Shown piece after piece: positions 1-8,391 of a stretch of 42,269 nucleotides of DNA. This DNA is from a bacterium (GTDB lineage Bacteria; Electryoneota; AABM5-125-24; Hatepunaeales; Hatepunaeaceae), in contig JAIPJL010000013.1 of the NCBI GenBank assembly GCA_021734165.1, positions 1 through 42,269 of the forward strand, in the 5' to 3' direction. The notes under the pieces were generated by a model. It was not told where the DNA came from. It ran no database searches and worked only from the letters and a program-made list of their open reading frames with translations. Positions within the stretch are counted from its first letter, which is position 1, and each line of letters starts with the position of its first letter. Position numbers and translations under genes: made by a program.

Positions 1-1
1 T

Positions 2-712
2 GATTACGTAAAACCAGGCGCAGTTACTGCTGAACTTGATAAAATTGCTGAGGACACTATTAGAGAAGCTGGTGCCAGACCAGCTTTTAAGGGATATAAA
101 GGAAATGGTAAAGTAGGATTTCCGGGCACTCTTTGCATTTCGATAGATCAGGAAGTTGTTCATGGGATACCATCGCAGCGGAAACTTAAAGAAGGGCAGA
201 TTGTCGGTATTGACGCTGGTTTGGAACTCGATGGATGGTATGCCGATATGGCGCGTAGTTTTTTGATCGGTGATGTTAGTGAAGATGTACGCCGGTTGTA
301 CAGAGTTACTAAGGAAGCTCTTTATAAAGGTATTGATCAAGCGATCGCTGGAAATTATATTTCTGATATAGGCGGGGCAGTTCAGGACTGGGTTGAACAA
401 CATAATTTTTCAGTAATCCGAGATTTAGTTGGACATGGAATAGGATCTTCGCTTCATGAAGAACCGGCAGTGCCCAATTACCGCGCTGGAAACGTAAATG
501 AAATTATGCTAAGGCCTGGAATGACTATTGCGATAGAACCTATGGTTGCGATAGGCAGGTGGAAATTAAGAACTTTGAAGGACGGATGGACGGCGGTCAC
601 TAAAGATGGTTCGATGACCGGTCATTTTGAACATACTGTATTGATTACGGAAGATAAACCTCAGATATTGACACTGATGGAAGATTCAAAAGATCCGTGG
701 TCACTCTTGTAA
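2..712 (+). CDS. map: Methionine aminopeptidase type I (5' end outside window)
   Basis: Removes the initiator methionine from nascent proteins; cytosolic dinuclear metalloprotease of the pita-bread fold. The frame is open from base 2 ([18 protein letters not shown]), so the true start lies upstream of the window. A start at TTG 221 would cut off the first third of the catalytic domain and is not credible. The conserved type I residues are visible in order: His in VVHGIP, Asp in GIDAG, Asp in YADMARSF, His in GHGIG, Glu in AIEPM and Glu in GHFEHT. No N-terminal zinc-finger extension can be judged because that part is missing. It lies directly before infA, the usual order at the end of the spc operon. 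The identification is secure; only the 5' end is unknown. Confidence 0.95.
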   Translation, partial: DYVKPGAVTAELDKIAEDTIREAGARPAFKGYKGNGKVGFPGTLCISIDQEVVHGIPSQRKLKEGQIVGIDAGLELDGWYADMARSFLIGDVSEDVRRLYRVTKEALYKGIDQAIAGNYISDIGGAVQDWVEQHNFSVIRDLVGHGIGSSLHEEPAVPNYRAGNVNEIMLRPGMTIAIEPMVAIGRWKLRTLKDGWTAVTKDGSMTGHFEHTVLITEDKPQILTLMEDSKDPWSLL

Positions 713-731
713 AACATTAAGGTTAGAATAC

Positions 732-950
732 TTGCCGAAGCAAGAAGCAATAAAAGTTGACGGCACCGTTCTCGAAACACTGCCGAATGCTACATTCCAC
801 GTTGAGTTGCAACAGGGACATGTCGTATTAGCACACATTTCAGGACGGATGAGGATGCATTATATAAAGATCTTACCGGGGGATAAGGTTACTGTTGAAC
901 TGTCACCTTATGATCTTTCACGCGGTCGAATAGTATTCAGATATAAGTAG
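732..950 (+). CDS. infA: Translation initiation factor IF-1
   Basis: IF-1 is a single OB-fold protein that binds the 30S A site during initiation together with IF-2 and IF-3. The product is 72 residues, exactly the usual family length. It begins [20 protein letters not shown] and ends [11 protein letters not shown], both typical of IF-1. The start codon is TTG at 732, 19 bases after the map stop; no ATG or GTG in this frame gives a full-length protein. An AAGGTT sequence a few bases upstream is a weak ribosome binding site. The position between map and rpmJ is canonical. A TTG start on an essential factor is odd, but the N-terminal alignment leaves little doubt. Confidence 0.95.
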   Translation: MPKQEAIKVDGTVLETLPNATFHVELQQGHVVLAHISGRMRMHYIKILPGDKVTVELSPYDLSRGRIVFRYK

Positions 951-962
951 AGGGTTGATTTA

Positions 963-1076
963 ATGAAGGTTCGAACATCGGTTAAACGTATTTGTGACAA
1001 CTGTAAAATAGTACGTCGCAGAGGTGTTGTCAGGGTTATTTGTAAAAATCCCAAGCATAAACAACGTCAAGGTTAG
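963..1076 (+). CDS. rpmJ: 50S ribosomal protein L36 (bL36), zinc form
   Basis: A 37-residue ORF starts at ATG 963, 12 bases after the infA stop, with the sequence [20 protein letters not shown] and so on to KHKQRQG. It has the zinc-ribbon ligands of the ancestral C+ form: Cys11, Cys14, Cys27 and His32. bL36 is the smallest ribosomal protein of the large subunit and sits in domain V of 23S rRNA. Length, motif and location between infA and rpsM all match the family. A GAGGGTTG stretch just upstream may act as the ribosome binding site. This gene is short enough to be missed by length-filtered gene finders. Confidence 0.96.
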   Translation: MKVRTSVKRICDNCKIVRRRGVVRVICKNPKHKQRQG

Positions 1077-1120
1077 AAATAAATCCTTAGTAATATGGAT
1101 CAGCATAGACAGGAGACATA

Positions 1121-1489
1121 ATGCCTCGAATTTCAGGGGTAGATTTACCGCGTAACAAGCGGGTTGATATAGCATTGACTTACATATTTGGTATTGGACA
1201 TCACACGTCCAAAAAGATATTAGAGAAGACCGGTATTGATCCCAGTATCAAATCTGATGACCTTTCCGAGCAGCAGGTTAAGCAGATTCGTGATATGATT
1301 AACGAGGAACACAAGGTCGAGGGACCGTTACGAACCGAAATTCAGATGAATATTAAACGGTTGATCGACATTGGTAGCTACCGGGGAATGCGACATAAGC
1401 GTGGAATGCCTGTGCGCGGTCAGAATACGCGTAATAATGCACATACCCGTCGTACAAAACGGAAAGCTTCACCATCAAAGAAAAAGTAA
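1121..1489 (+). CDS. rpsM: 30S ribosomal protein S13 (uS13)
   Basis: uS13 lies in the head of the 30S subunit and contacts the P-site tRNA and bridge B1. The 122-residue product starts [20 protein letters not shown], has the helix-hairpin-helix stretch [19 protein letters not shown], and ends in the basic tail [16 protein letters not shown] found in all uS13. The start ATG at 1121 has a clear AGGAG ribosome binding site 5-9 bases upstream. It is the first gene of the alpha-operon group rpsM-rpsK-rpsD-rpoA-rplQ. Nothing is unusual in the sequence. Confidence 0.97.
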   Translation: MPRISGVDLPRNKRVDIALTYIFGIGHHTSKKILEKTGIDPSIKSDDLSEQQVKQIRDMINEEHKVEGPLRTEIQMNIKRLIDIGSYRGMRHKRGMPVRGQNTRNNAHTRRTKRKASPSKKK

Positions 1490-1528
1490 CAGTATTTGAC
1501 GGTCAATCGTTGGTTACAATAAAGAGCA

Positions 1529-1552
1529 CCGCAGGATATTCAAACTCTGCGG
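1529..1552 (+). other. Stem-loop in the rpsM-rpsK gap
   Basis: CCGCAG (1529-1534) pairs perfectly with CTGCGG (1547-1552) around a 12-base loop. It lies in the 110-base gap between rpsM and rpsK, which is long for this operon. There is no following T tract, so it is not a standard intrinsic terminator. In other bacteria S4 represses this operon by binding a leader structure near rpsM; whether this hairpin has such a role is not shown by the sequence. Confidence 0.3.
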
Positions 1553-1599
1553 AACAATAGTGTCGGTATTAAGCAACTGAAAAACTGTAGGAATAGCAG

Positions 1600-1989
1600 G
1601 TGGCAAAAGGGGATAAGAGGAAAATTCGAAAGAAGGAAAAGGTTGACGCAACCGGTGTTGTGCATATCAAATCCTCTTTCAATAATACGATAATTACAAT
1701 TACTGATATCTACGGGAATGTAATTTCATGGGCATCATCCGGAAAAGCCGGATTTAAAGGATCGCGTAAGAGTACACCCTTTGCTGCTGGACAAGCAGCG
1801 GGTGAAGCTGCAAAAACAGCTATGGATATGGGACTTGAAAAGGTTTCAGTAATGGTAAAAGGTCCTGGTTCAGGACGTGAATCAGCAATTCGCTCCTTAC
1901 AAGCTGCTGGACTTGATATTACCGCTATCCGGGATGTTACTCCTTTACCACATAACGGATGTCGCCCTAAGAAAAGACGTCGTATTTAA
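1600..1989 (+). CDS. rpsK: 30S ribosomal protein S11 (uS11)
   Basis: uS11 forms part of the platform of the 30S subunit near the E site. The 129-residue product has the typical core [19 protein letters not shown], then [38 protein letters not shown], and the invariant C-terminal [17 protein letters not shown]. The start is GTG at 1600, preceded by AGGAATAGCAG as a modest ribosome binding site. The first coding residues ([19 protein letters not shown]) match the basic N-terminus of the family. Operon position between rpsM and rpsD is standard. Confidence 0.97.
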   Translation: MAKGDKRKIRKKEKVDATGVVHIKSSFNNTIITITDIYGNVISWASSGKAGFKGSRKSTPFAAGQAAGEAAKTAMDMGLEKVSVMVKGPGSGRESAIRSLQAAGLDITAIRDVTPLPHNGCRPKKRRRI

Positions 1990-2044
1990 TATGACTTTGA
2001 TAAACAAAATTACTGAGTTAAATCAGACAGGAATAGAGGTATAG

Positions 2045-2674
2045 ATGGCTCGAGGAACAGGAGCTGTATGTAAACAGTGTCGAAGAGAAGGCGCTAAGCT
2101 TTTCCTTAAAGGTGAGCGGTGTTTTTCAAGTAAGTGCTCCTTTGATCGCAGAAGTTTTCCGCCGGGACAACATGGTCAGAATCGGCGTTTTAAGCAGTCT
2201 GACTATGGTGTTCAGCTTCGTGAAAAACAGAAAGTTCGTCGAAGCTATGGACTTCTGGAAAGACAGTTTAGAAATACTTACGAGAAGGCTTCTTTTGAAC
2301 GGGGAGTGACTGGTGAGAATCTGCTAGTCAGACTTGAGAGTCGTCTCGATATGGTTGTCTTTCGACTTGGTTTAGCATCATCATTGCGAATGGCTCGTCA
2401 GTTCGTCAATCATGGTCATTTTGAAGTGAATCGGAAGAAAGTTAATATACCTTCATATACTGTTAAATCAGGTGATGTAGTAACAGTAAGACCACAATCA
2501 CGCAAACTTGAAGCTATCCATGAAGCGATGCGGCACAAACGCACCGAACAGATGGTTAGTTACTTGGCGCTTGATAAAGCAAAAATGGAAGGTGTTTTTC
2601 TCTCGCGTCCGAAACGAGAAGAAATTCCAGTAACTGGTAACGAACAGCTCGTAGTTGAGCTGTATTCACGTTAG
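2045..2674 (+). CDS. rpsD: 30S ribosomal protein S4 (uS4), zinc-binding form
   Basis: uS4 nucleates assembly of the 30S body and forms part of the mRNA entry site. In several bacteria it is also the translational regulator of this operon. The product is 209 residues, the family norm. It has a zinc-knuckle N-terminus with Cys9, Cys12, Cys26 and Cys31, then the signature FPPGQHGQ. The S4 RNA-binding domain begins around RLESRLDMVVFRLGLASS and includes ARQFVNHGHFEVN. The start ATG at 2045 follows GGAATAGAGGT. Many bacteria have lost the cysteines; here the ancestral C+ form is kept, in parallel with the C+ form of bL36. Confidence 0.97.
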   Translation: MARGTGAVCKQCRREGAKLFLKGERCFSSKCSFDRRSFPPGQHGQNRRFKQSDYGVQLREKQKVRRSYGLLERQFRNTYEKASFERGVTGENLLVRLESRLDMVVFRLGLASSLRMARQFVNHGHFEVNRKKVNIPSYTVKSGDVVTVRPQSRKLEAIHEAMRHKRTEQMVSYLALDKAKMEGVFLSRPKREEIPVTGNEQLVVELYSR

Positions 2675-2708
2675 TTGATATCGGAACCTATTTGGAGGTT
2701 ATACCGGT

Positions 2709-3725
2709 ATGAGTAGTCTTGGTTTTCAGATGCCGGACTCGATTGAAGTAGATCACGCTACATATTCATCAAATTACGGCAAATTTATTATTCAACCGCT
2801 GGAACGCGGATTTGGCATTACAGTAGGTAATGCCATGCGGCGCGTACTGCTGGCGTCTATATCAGGCGCTGCAATTACCAGCATGCGTGTTGATAATGTC
2901 CTTCATGAGTTTACATCAATACCTGGTGTTAAAGAGGATGTTACAGATATTGTTTTAGCGCTTAAGAGTGTTCGCGTCAAGACATTGGAAAGTCATGCAG
3001 TGAAAGCAAGAATGCATCTTGTTGGTCCAATGGTTTTAACAGCAGGAATGATCCAAAGCAATTCAAATGATTTGGAGATTCTTAATCCTGATCTCGTTAT
3101 TGCTAATCTTAACGAAGATGCAGACTTTAATATAGAGCTTACTATTGAAAGCGGCAGGGGATATGTGCCTTCTGAAGAAAATCGTAATCATGATACACCT
3201 ATAGGAACTATCCCCCTTGATGCTATATTCACTCCGATTGAGAGAGTTAATTTCAGTGTCGAAAATACTCGTGTTGGACAGAGAACCGATTATGAGAAGG
3301 TTATTCTTGAAGTTTTTACAGACGGATCAATAACTCCTGATGATGCATTAACTTATGCAGGAAAGATTATCAGAGATCATATTCAGCTCTTTATTAACTT
3401 CGAGGTTAAGCCTTCAGAAGAAGACAGCAGCGCTGAAACTGATGAAGAATTACTTAAGATCAGAAGGTTACTTAGGAAACCTGTTGATGAGCTTGAGCTT
3501 TCTGTGAGATCGGCTAATTGTCTTAAAGAAGCGAAGATAAGGACAATTGCTGATCTTGTTTCAAAGGATGAAAGTGAGATGCTGAAGTTTAAAAACTTCG
3601 GTAGGAAATCACTGAATGAACTAAACGAAATTCTACTTGAAAACGGACTTGATTTTGGTTTCGATGTAGATAAATATCTTGGATCTGATGCGAGGCGTAA
3701 GACTCCTCCCAACGATTCAGTTTAA
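2709..3725 (+). CDS. rpoA: DNA-directed RNA polymerase subunit alpha
   Basis: The alpha dimer is the assembly platform of RNA polymerase, and its C-terminal domain contacts UP elements and activators. The 338-residue product has the N-terminal dimerisation domain (FIIQPLERGFGITVGNAMRR to about residue 235) and an acidic linker (EEDSSAETDEE). The C-terminal domain follows, with helix-hairpin-helix motifs (ELSVRSANCLKEAKIRTIAD and FGRKSLNELNEILLENGL). ATG 2709 is preceded by TTGGAGGT, a good ribosome binding site. The subunit is full length and ordinary. Confidence 0.97.
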   Translation: MSSLGFQMPDSIEVDHATYSSNYGKFIIQPLERGFGITVGNAMRRVLLASISGAAITSMRVDNVLHEFTSIPGVKEDVTDIVLALKSVRVKTLESHAVKARMHLVGPMVLTAGMIQSNSNDLEILNPDLVIANLNEDADFNIELTIESGRGYVPSEENRNHDTPIGTIPLDAIFTPIERVNFSVENTRVGQRTDYEKVILEVFTDGSITPDDALTYAGKIIRDHIQLFINFEVKPSEEDSSAETDEELLKIRRLLRKPVDELELSVRSANCLKEAKIRTIADLVSKDESEMLKFKNFGRKSLNELNEILLENGLDFGFDVDKYLGSDARRKTPPNDSV

Positions 3726-3753
3726 TCTGATGTAACACAATTGAGAATGCAGG

Positions 3754-4419
3754 ATGCGACACCTTTACGATAAACCACATCTTAATCGCAGTAAAAGTCA
3801 CCGCAAGGCATTGTTTGGAAATATGTCTGCAGCGTTGTTTCTTAATAAGCGAATTACCACAACCTTAGGCAAAGCAAGATTTGCCCGTCGTTTTGCTGAG
3901 CGAATGATTACTTTCGCTCGAAAGGGTGATGTTGCGGCACGCAGACATGTTTTGCGTTTTATTCAAAATAAAGATGCGATCAAAACACTCTTTGATGAAC
4001 TTGGTCCGCACTTTAAACACCGCGAAGGTGGCTATACAAGGATAATTAAAATCGGATCGCGCAGAGGGGATGCTGCGCCGATGGCAATTATTGAGTTGGT
4101 CGGTTTCGATGACGCCGTCTCTTCAACGGCGCCTAAAAAAGACAGCAAATCAAAACTCAAAACTTCACAAAAGACAGCAGTTAGCGAAAAGAAGACAGAG
4201 AAAAAACGTAAAAAAACTGCTAAATCTGCTGAAGAAGTTGCAGCGCCTGAAACTACTGTTGATGCAGCGCCGGAAGAAATAAAAGGCGACACCGAAATTT
4301 CTGCTGAGAGTTCTGAAACTGCAGAAGAAATTGAAGCTTCTGATGAAGAAACAGTAAGTGATTCTACTGTAACCAATGAGCAGGAATCTGAAGAAAAGAA
4401 AGAAGATTCTGATAAATAA
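3754..4419 (+). CDS. rplQ: 50S ribosomal protein L17 (bL17) with long C-terminal tail
   Basis: bL17 sits near the peptide exit side of the 50S subunit. Residues 1 to about 122 are the normal domain (MRHLYDKPHLNRSKSHRKAL, later YTRIIKIGSRRGDAAPMAII). After ELVGFDD the protein continues for about 100 residues of low complexity, first Lys-rich (KKTEKKRKKTAK) and then Glu/Ser/Thr-rich to the C-terminus. The usual length is about 120-130 residues. Lys/Glu-rich bL17 extensions are known in some Bacteroidetes and relatives, so this may be lineage-typical; it is probably disordered and could project into solvent. It is the last gene of the operon and is followed by a terminator. Confidence 0.96.
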   Translation: MRHLYDKPHLNRSKSHRKALFGNMSAALFLNKRITTTLGKARFARRFAERMITFARKGDVAARRHVLRFIQNKDAIKTLFDELGPHFKHREGGYTRIIKIGSRRGDAAPMAIIELVGFDDAVSSTAPKKDSKSKLKTSQKTAVSEKKTEKKRKKTAKSAEEVAAPETTVDAAPEEIKGDTEISAESSETAEEIEASDEETVSDSTVTNEQESEEKKEDSDK

Positions 4420-4452
4420 GCTTGAAGTTTGTGTAAATTAGTAGTAGAATTT

Positions 4453-4488
4453 AAAGGCAACTTATATTAATTATAAGTTGCCTTTTGA
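4453..4488 (+). terminator. Intrinsic terminator of the ribosomal operon
   Basis: AAAGGCAACTTAT (4453-4465) pairs without mismatch with ATAAGTTGCCTTT (4473-4485), a 13-pair stem around a 7-base loop. It is followed by a short T run. The element is close to symmetric, so it could also work on the other strand, but no convergent gene is present. It lies 34 bases after the rplQ stop. Confidence 0.85.
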
Positions 4489-4507
4489 TTATTTATAAGG
4501 AGTCAAA

Positions 4508-6163
4508 ATGGATATTCGCGATTGGAAGAGACCACACGGAAAAGATTTGAAATGTCGTGGTTGGCTTCAGGAGGCGGCATTAAGGATGTTGCTGCATAAC
4601 CTTGATCCTGAGGTGGCGGAAAACCGTGATGAATTGATAGTCTATGGTGGCACAGGTCGCGCCGCTCGCAGTTGGGAAGCTGCAGGCGCTATCGCGGAAA
4701 GCCTCATCAATCTTGCAGATGATGAGACTTTATTAGTGCAATCCGGCAAACCTGTTGGTGTTATCCCGACTCATAAGGATGCTCCGCGGGTTATAATCGC
4801 TAACGCTAATCTGGTACCACACTGGGCTAACTGGGATTATTTTCGCGGGCTTGAGAAGCAGGGTCTGATCATGTTTGGTCAGATGACTGCCGGTTCATGG
4901 ATTTACATCGGTACTCAGGGCATACTCCAGGGCACTTATGAAACCCTTGCCGAACTGGCGCGTCGTCATTTCAATGGCAGTTTGAAAGGAACTCTCACCG
5001 TGACCGCCGGACTCGGTGGTATGGGAGGCGCGCAACCTCTTTCCATCACCATGAATGAAGGCGTCGCTCTGATAGCTGAGGTTGATCCTATTCGTGTCGA
5101 AAGACGCATAACAACCAAATATCTTGACAAATCCACAGAGAACCTTGATGAAGCGATCAACTGGGCTTTAGAGGCGAAAGATAATAAGCAACCATTGTCG
5201 ATAGGTGTGTTGGCAAATGCGGTTGATCTGCTCGAAAAACTGGTTGAACGTAACATTACCCCTGACGTACTTACTGATCAGACATCCTCACATGATGAGC
5301 TTAATGGCTATGTTCCTGTAGGGATGAGTTTCGCTGAAGCGATGGATTTGCGAAAGAGCAATCCTGATGAGTATATCAAACTCTCATATCAGACGATGGT
5401 TAAGCATGTCGAGTACATGATCCAATTGATGGATCGCGGAGCTATAACCTTTGATTATGGCAACAACTTGCGCGCCCAGGCTGACAAAGCGGGAGCTAAA
5501 CGGGCTTTTGATTTCCCAGGATTTGTACCAGCATATATTCGTCCTCTTTTTTGCCAGGGAAAGGGACCTTTCAGATGGGTAGCACTGTCCGGAGACCCTG
5601 AAGACATCTATAAAACCGACCGCAAAGTATTAGAGCTATTCCCAGAAGATGAGCCGCTTTGTCGCTGGATTCGCATGGCTGGCGAGAGGGTCGCTTTCCA
5701 AGGATACCCCTCACGTATCTGCTGGCTGGGTCTGGGAGAGCGTGATAAGTTTGGTCTTGCCTTGAACGAGATGGTTGCCAAAGGTGAAGTATCGGCGCCG
5801 ATTGTCATCGGCAGAGATCATCTCGATTGCGGCTCAGTTGCATCACCTTACCGCGAAACGGAAGCTATGAAAGACGGCAGCGACGCCATTGCAGATTGGC
5901 CTGTGCTGAACGTAATTACTAACGCAGTATCTGGCGCAAGCTGGGTGTCATATCACCATGGAGGAGGCGTCGGTATCGGTTATGCTCTTCATGCCGGAAT
6001 GGTGATAGTCTGCGATGGAACAACTGAGGCGGCTATTCGGTTGAAACGTGTATTATGGAATGATCCGGCTACAGGTGTCATTCGTCACGTTGATGCGGGT
6101 TACGAAGATGCAATTGAAACCGCTGACAGGCTGGGTGTTAAAATACCGATGCTTAAGAAATGA
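4508..6163 (+). CDS. hutU: Urocanate hydratase (urocanase)
   Basis: Converts urocanate to imidazolonepropionate, the second step of histidine degradation; cytosolic homodimer with tightly bound NAD+. The 551-residue length is normal. The opening [20 protein letters not shown] and [11 protein letters not shown] match the family. [12 protein letters not shown] (around 165-178) is the NAD-binding loop. [10 protein letters not shown] (397-406) is the urocanase signature containing the catalytic cysteine (Cys405), followed by [23 protein letters not shown] 4508 has TAAGGAG seven bases upstream. No hutH, hutI, hutG or ftcD is in the window, so the rest of the pathway must be elsewhere if present. 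Its stop overlaps the next start (ATGA), which shows translational coupling to the YjbQ gene. Confidence 0.96.
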   Translation: MDIRDWKRPHGKDLKCRGWLQEAALRMLLHNLDPEVAENRDELIVYGGTGRAARSWEAAGAIAESLINLADDETLLVQSGKPVGVIPTHKDAPRVIIANANLVPHWANWDYFRGLEKQGLIMFGQMTAGSWIYIGTQGILQGTYETLAELARRHFNGSLKGTLTVTAGLGGMGGAQPLSITMNEGVALIAEVDPIRVERRITTKYLDKSTENLDEAINWALEAKDNKQPLSIGVLANAVDLLEKLVERNITPDVLTDQTSSHDELNGYVPVGMSFAEAMDLRKSNPDEYIKLSYQTMVKHVEYMIQLMDRGAITFDYGNNLRAQADKAGAKRAFDFPGFVPAYIRPLFCQGKGPFRWVALSGDPEDIYKTDRKVLELFPEDEPLCRWIRMAGERVAFQGYPSRICWLGLGERDKFGLALNEMVAKGEVSAPIVIGRDHLDCGSVASPYRETEAMKDGSDAIADWPVLNVITNAVSGASWVSYHHGGGVGIGYALHAGMVIVCDGTTEAAIRLKRVLWNDPATGVIRHVDAGYEDAIETADRLGVKIPMLKK

Positions 6164-6585
6164 AAGTTCATACTGAAACACTAAACATAAACACCGAAGG
6201 ATTTCCTGATATTATTGATCTGAGCGGAGACATCCGAAAGGTGTTAAGCAAATCAGGCATCAGGAATGGAGTAATGACTATCTTCGTCCCTGGTTCGACA
6301 GCGGGTGTGACAACAATTGAATACGAGCCAGGACTACTGAAAGACCTGCCTGCATTTTGTGAAAAGCTGACTCCGCGTGGAATTACTTACCAGCATGACG
6401 CAACATGGCATGATGGTAATGGTTATGCACACCTGTTGGCAGCTCTGTTCAAACCTTCATTGCAGGTTCCAATTGAGAATGGCAGTCTCACTCTCGGTAC
6501 GTGGCAGCAGGTGGTGCTCACAGATTTTGATAACAGGCAAAGACAACGTAAGCTGATCGTTCAGGTTATGGGAAACGAGGAATAG
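6160..6585 (+). CDS. YjbQ / UPF0047 family protein
   Basis: This is a 141-residue protein of the YjbQ (UPF0047) family, small beta-rich trimers with a conserved metal-like site. Some members rescue thiamine phosphate synthase mutants, so they are labelled 'secondary thiamine-phosphate synthase'; the physiological role is unsettled. The family motifs are present: [37 protein letters not shown] (the conserved His/Asp/Asn/Gly cluster) and [13 protein letters not shown]. The ATG overlaps the hutU stop by 4 bases, so the two are co-translated. A direct link to histidine degradation is not shown; co-location may be accidental. Confidence 0.92.
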   Translation: MKVHTETLNINTEGFPDIIDLSGDIRKVLSKSGIRNGVMTIFVPGSTAGVTTIEYEPGLLKDLPAFCEKLTPRGITYQHDATWHDGNGYAHLLAALFKPSLQVPIENGSLTLGTWQQVVLTDFDNRQRQRKLIVQVMGNEE

Positions 6586-6587
6586 CA

Positions 6588-7397
6588 TTGACTACTAAAA
6601 AAGCAGATACTCCAGCGTTAAAGGAACTTACCAGATTCGATAAAAAGTTGATTGCCTGGGGAAAACGTATCGGTAAAAGAGACGGTGAACCCGGAATTTT
6701 CCTGGAGGGCATTAAGCTTATTGATGAAGCGGTTGCTGCCGGTCATCCACTTAAAAGAGCATGGTTTACTTCTGCTTTTATTGAAGGTTATCCAAGCTTG
6801 ATAACAAAGCTAATCGAATCCGAATGTGAGGTAATACACGTTTCAGCACGCCTAATGAATTCCATAACATCACTTGATACACCACCCGGAATTACAGCGG
6901 TTGCATCTCAACCCGGTTTTATTCATCGCAAACCGGGCGATCCATTTTCGCTGATAGTTGCGGTAACACGTTTACAGGATCCGGGGAATCTTGGTGGAGT
7001 TTCGAGAACAGCGGATTATTTCGGAGTTGATGAGGTATGGTTGGGACCAGGATCTGTCGATCCATACAGCCCGAAGGCAATTCGTGGTTCTATGGGATCT
7101 GTTTTTCGAATGCCGATACTGAAGCCTAATGATTTCTCGCAGCGAATAAAAAAGTTTCAGCAGGCTGGCGCTGAAGTATGGGCTGCTGTTGTAGATGATG
7201 AAAATGCCGAACGAAAGGTTTCACCATCCGGATCGCGTATTATCATGGTTGGTGGAGAGAGCGCTGGAATTTGCGATAAACATCTAATGCTTGCGGATAA
7301 AAGGATTTGCATCCCCGGCGCACATCGGTCGGAGTCATTAAATCTCGCTGTGGCTACAGGAATTTTAATCTACAGCGCAACGTCTGGCAGGTTTTGA
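6588..7397 (+). CDS. TrmH/SpoU-family RNA 2'-O-methyltransferase
   Basis: A 269-residue knotted (SPOUT) RNA methyltransferase that uses S-adenosylmethionine; the substrate is most likely rRNA or tRNA. An N-terminal L30e/L7Ae-like substrate-binding part spans about 1-115. The SpoU motifs follow: motif 1 RLQDPGNLGGVSRTADYFG from residue 128, with Asn134 and Arg140 of the NxGxxxR type; motif 2 IIMVGGESAGI near 218-228; motif 3 CIPGAHRSESLNLAVATGI near 241-258. Motif 3 has a four-residue HRSE between the usual G and SLN. The start TTG 6588 lies two bases after the YjbQ stop with GAAACGAGGAA upstream. The exact target base cannot be told from sequence. Confidence 0.9.
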   Translation: MTTKKADTPALKELTRFDKKLIAWGKRIGKRDGEPGIFLEGIKLIDEAVAAGHPLKRAWFTSAFIEGYPSLITKLIESECEVIHVSARLMNSITSLDTPPGITAVASQPGFIHRKPGDPFSLIVAVTRLQDPGNLGGVSRTADYFGVDEVWLGPGSVDPYSPKAIRGSMGSVFRMPILKPNDFSQRIKKFQQAGAEVWAAVVDDENAERKVSPSGSRIIMVGGESAGICDKHLMLADKRICIPGAHRSESLNLAVATGILIYSATSGRF

Positions 7398-7457
7398 TTC
7401 ATGATCGGATTAGAGCGCCGCAGTGTGTCCTCGAGACCTTTGGAATATTATATGACT

Positions 7458-7545
7458 GTGTCATTCCGGTGAAAACCGGAATCCATAACCGCAACAATAT
7501 TAAGTACTTAGCTTATCAAGATACCTGCCTTCGCAGGTATGACAC
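7458..7545 (+). repeat. Two-hairpin palindromic element, family GTGTCAT, copy 1
   Basis: GTGTCAT (7458-7464) pairs with ATGACAC (7539-7545) as an outer stem. Inside are two perfect hairpins: ATTCCGGT-GAAA-ACCGGAAT (7463-7482) and ATACCTGC-CTTC-GCAGGTAT (7521-7540). The linker contains the self-complementary TAAGTACTTA (7501-7510). Copy 2 at 8246 has the same layout. The left hairpin has the ATTCC...GGAAT form reminiscent of the dRS3 repeats of Neisseria. The right arm overlaps the start codon of the TPR lipoprotein gene. Confidence 0.85.
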
Positions 7546-8123
7546 CAAAAAGCAAGCAGAGAACATCTATCAAGTTAAAACTATTCACCGTTATATTCAT
7601 TCCTTTTTTCCTCATCGGCTGTGGACAAACGCCAGAAGAGGCTTTGGAAAAGGGATTTCTGTTTTACGATGAAGGCAGCAAGGTCGAGGCATACCCTTAT
7701 CTTGACAAAGCCTATAAGAGTGGAATTGAGCATCCGGAGTTGATAACCAGACTTGCCTTTTGCCGAATTGCCATAGATAAAGATCCATCCTCGGCAATCG
7801 TTTTGTTACAGGAAGGTGTGGTGAAATTTCCCAATTACGCTCCGATCTACGACTTGCTCGGTCTGATTGCCCAACAATATGGAGAAACAGAAGAGAATAG
7901 TAATCTACAGCAGGCAATATACTTCGCTCGCAAAGCGATTGAACTTGATCCCGACGACTTTGAGTTCATGAGTAATCTTGCGAGTTACCTGTTTTTGGCA
8001 GGAGATATGGATTCATCTTTAGTTTACTTTCAGCGAGCGCATGAGTTGAATACCGCTAATGAGGAAACAGTAAAACGAATAAGACAACTTGAACGGATTA
8101 TAAGCCAAAAAGACAGCAATTAA
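7539..8123 (+). CDS. TPR-containing lipoprotein
   Basis: A 194-residue predicted lipoprotein. The N-terminus has Lys/Arg residues, a hydrophobic stretch (LFTVIFIPFFLIG) and a lipobox ending at Cys28 (LIGCGQ), so it is probably membrane-anchored. The rest is alpha-helical with tetratricopeptide-type repeats: ALEKGFLFYDEGSKVEAYPY, YAPIYDLLGLIAQQYGE followed by AIYFARKAIELDPDD, and EFMSNLASYLFLAGDMDSSL followed by VYFQRAHELN. Such proteins act as scaffolds in envelope complexes; the partner is unknown. The only plausible start is ATG 7539, inside the right arm of a palindromic element; the transcript's hairpin would span the start codon. The gene is flanked on both sides by copies of that element. 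Confidence 0.8.
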   Translation: MTPKSKQRTSIKLKLFTVIFIPFFLIGCGQTPEEALEKGFLFYDEGSKVEAYPYLDKAYKSGIEHPELITRLAFCRIAIDKDPSSAIVLLQEGVVKFPNYAPIYDLLGLIAQQYGETEENSNLQQAIYFARKAIELDPDDFEFMSNLASYLFLAGDMDSSLVYFQRAHELNTANEETVKRIRQLERIISQKDSN

Positions 8124-8245
8124 AACTCTGTTTTTGTTGAATGAACAGCTTGATTATTTGTTATATAGCGTGGAATTTGTTACCTTGAGAATGATTGAAA
8201 ATATTTCAACAAAACGAGGCTTTTGAAAAATTCGAAAATTCGGCA

Positions 8246-8331
8246 TGTCATTTCCGCGAACGTGGGAATCTAAAAGAGCTAAGTACTTAAATATGAAACA
8301 TCTATAGATACCTGCCTTCGCAGGTATGACA
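8246..8331 (+). repeat. Two-hairpin palindromic element, family GTGTCAT, copy 2
   Basis: TGTCAT (8246-8251) pairs with ATGACA (8326-8331). The left hairpin (ATTTCCGC...GTGGGAAT, 8250-8269) differs from copy 1 but still pairs, with G-T pairs. The right hairpin (8308-8327) is identical to copy 1. TAAGTACTTA is present again at 8280-8289. Both copies lie in the same orientation and bracket the TPR lipoprotein gene, about 790 bases apart. The rest of 8124-8391 shows no gene. Confidence 0.83.
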
Positions 8332-8391
8332 CGAAAAGGTAATATTTCGAAAGTATCATAACAATAGACAATGGGGGGAGGAGGAACGGCA

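Noticed and set aside
960-1175. 71-codon minus-strand frame over rpmJ
   Set aside because: It is antisense to rpmJ, whose 37-residue product is fully recognisable.
4032-4460. 142-codon minus-strand frame over the rplQ tail
   Set aside because: It is the reverse complement of low-complexity Lys/Glu codons, gives a Ser-rich product with no family features, and overlaps the operon terminator.
7458-7545. Reading the GTGTCAT element as a simple terminator for the methyltransferase gene
   Set aside because: Neither hairpin is followed by a T tract, and a second copy with the same layout sits after another gene. A repeat element explains both; some termination activity cannot be excluded.
7307-7672. 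121-codon plus-strand frame across the end of the methyltransferase gene
   Set aside because: It runs out of frame through the methyltransferase gene, the palindromic element and the TPR gene start, and shows no protein family features.
8371-8391. Earlier ATG start for the substrate-binding lipoprotein
   Set aside because: Translation from 8371 would make the strong GGAGGAGG site part of the coding sequence and add MGGGGTA before a complete lipoprotein signal.
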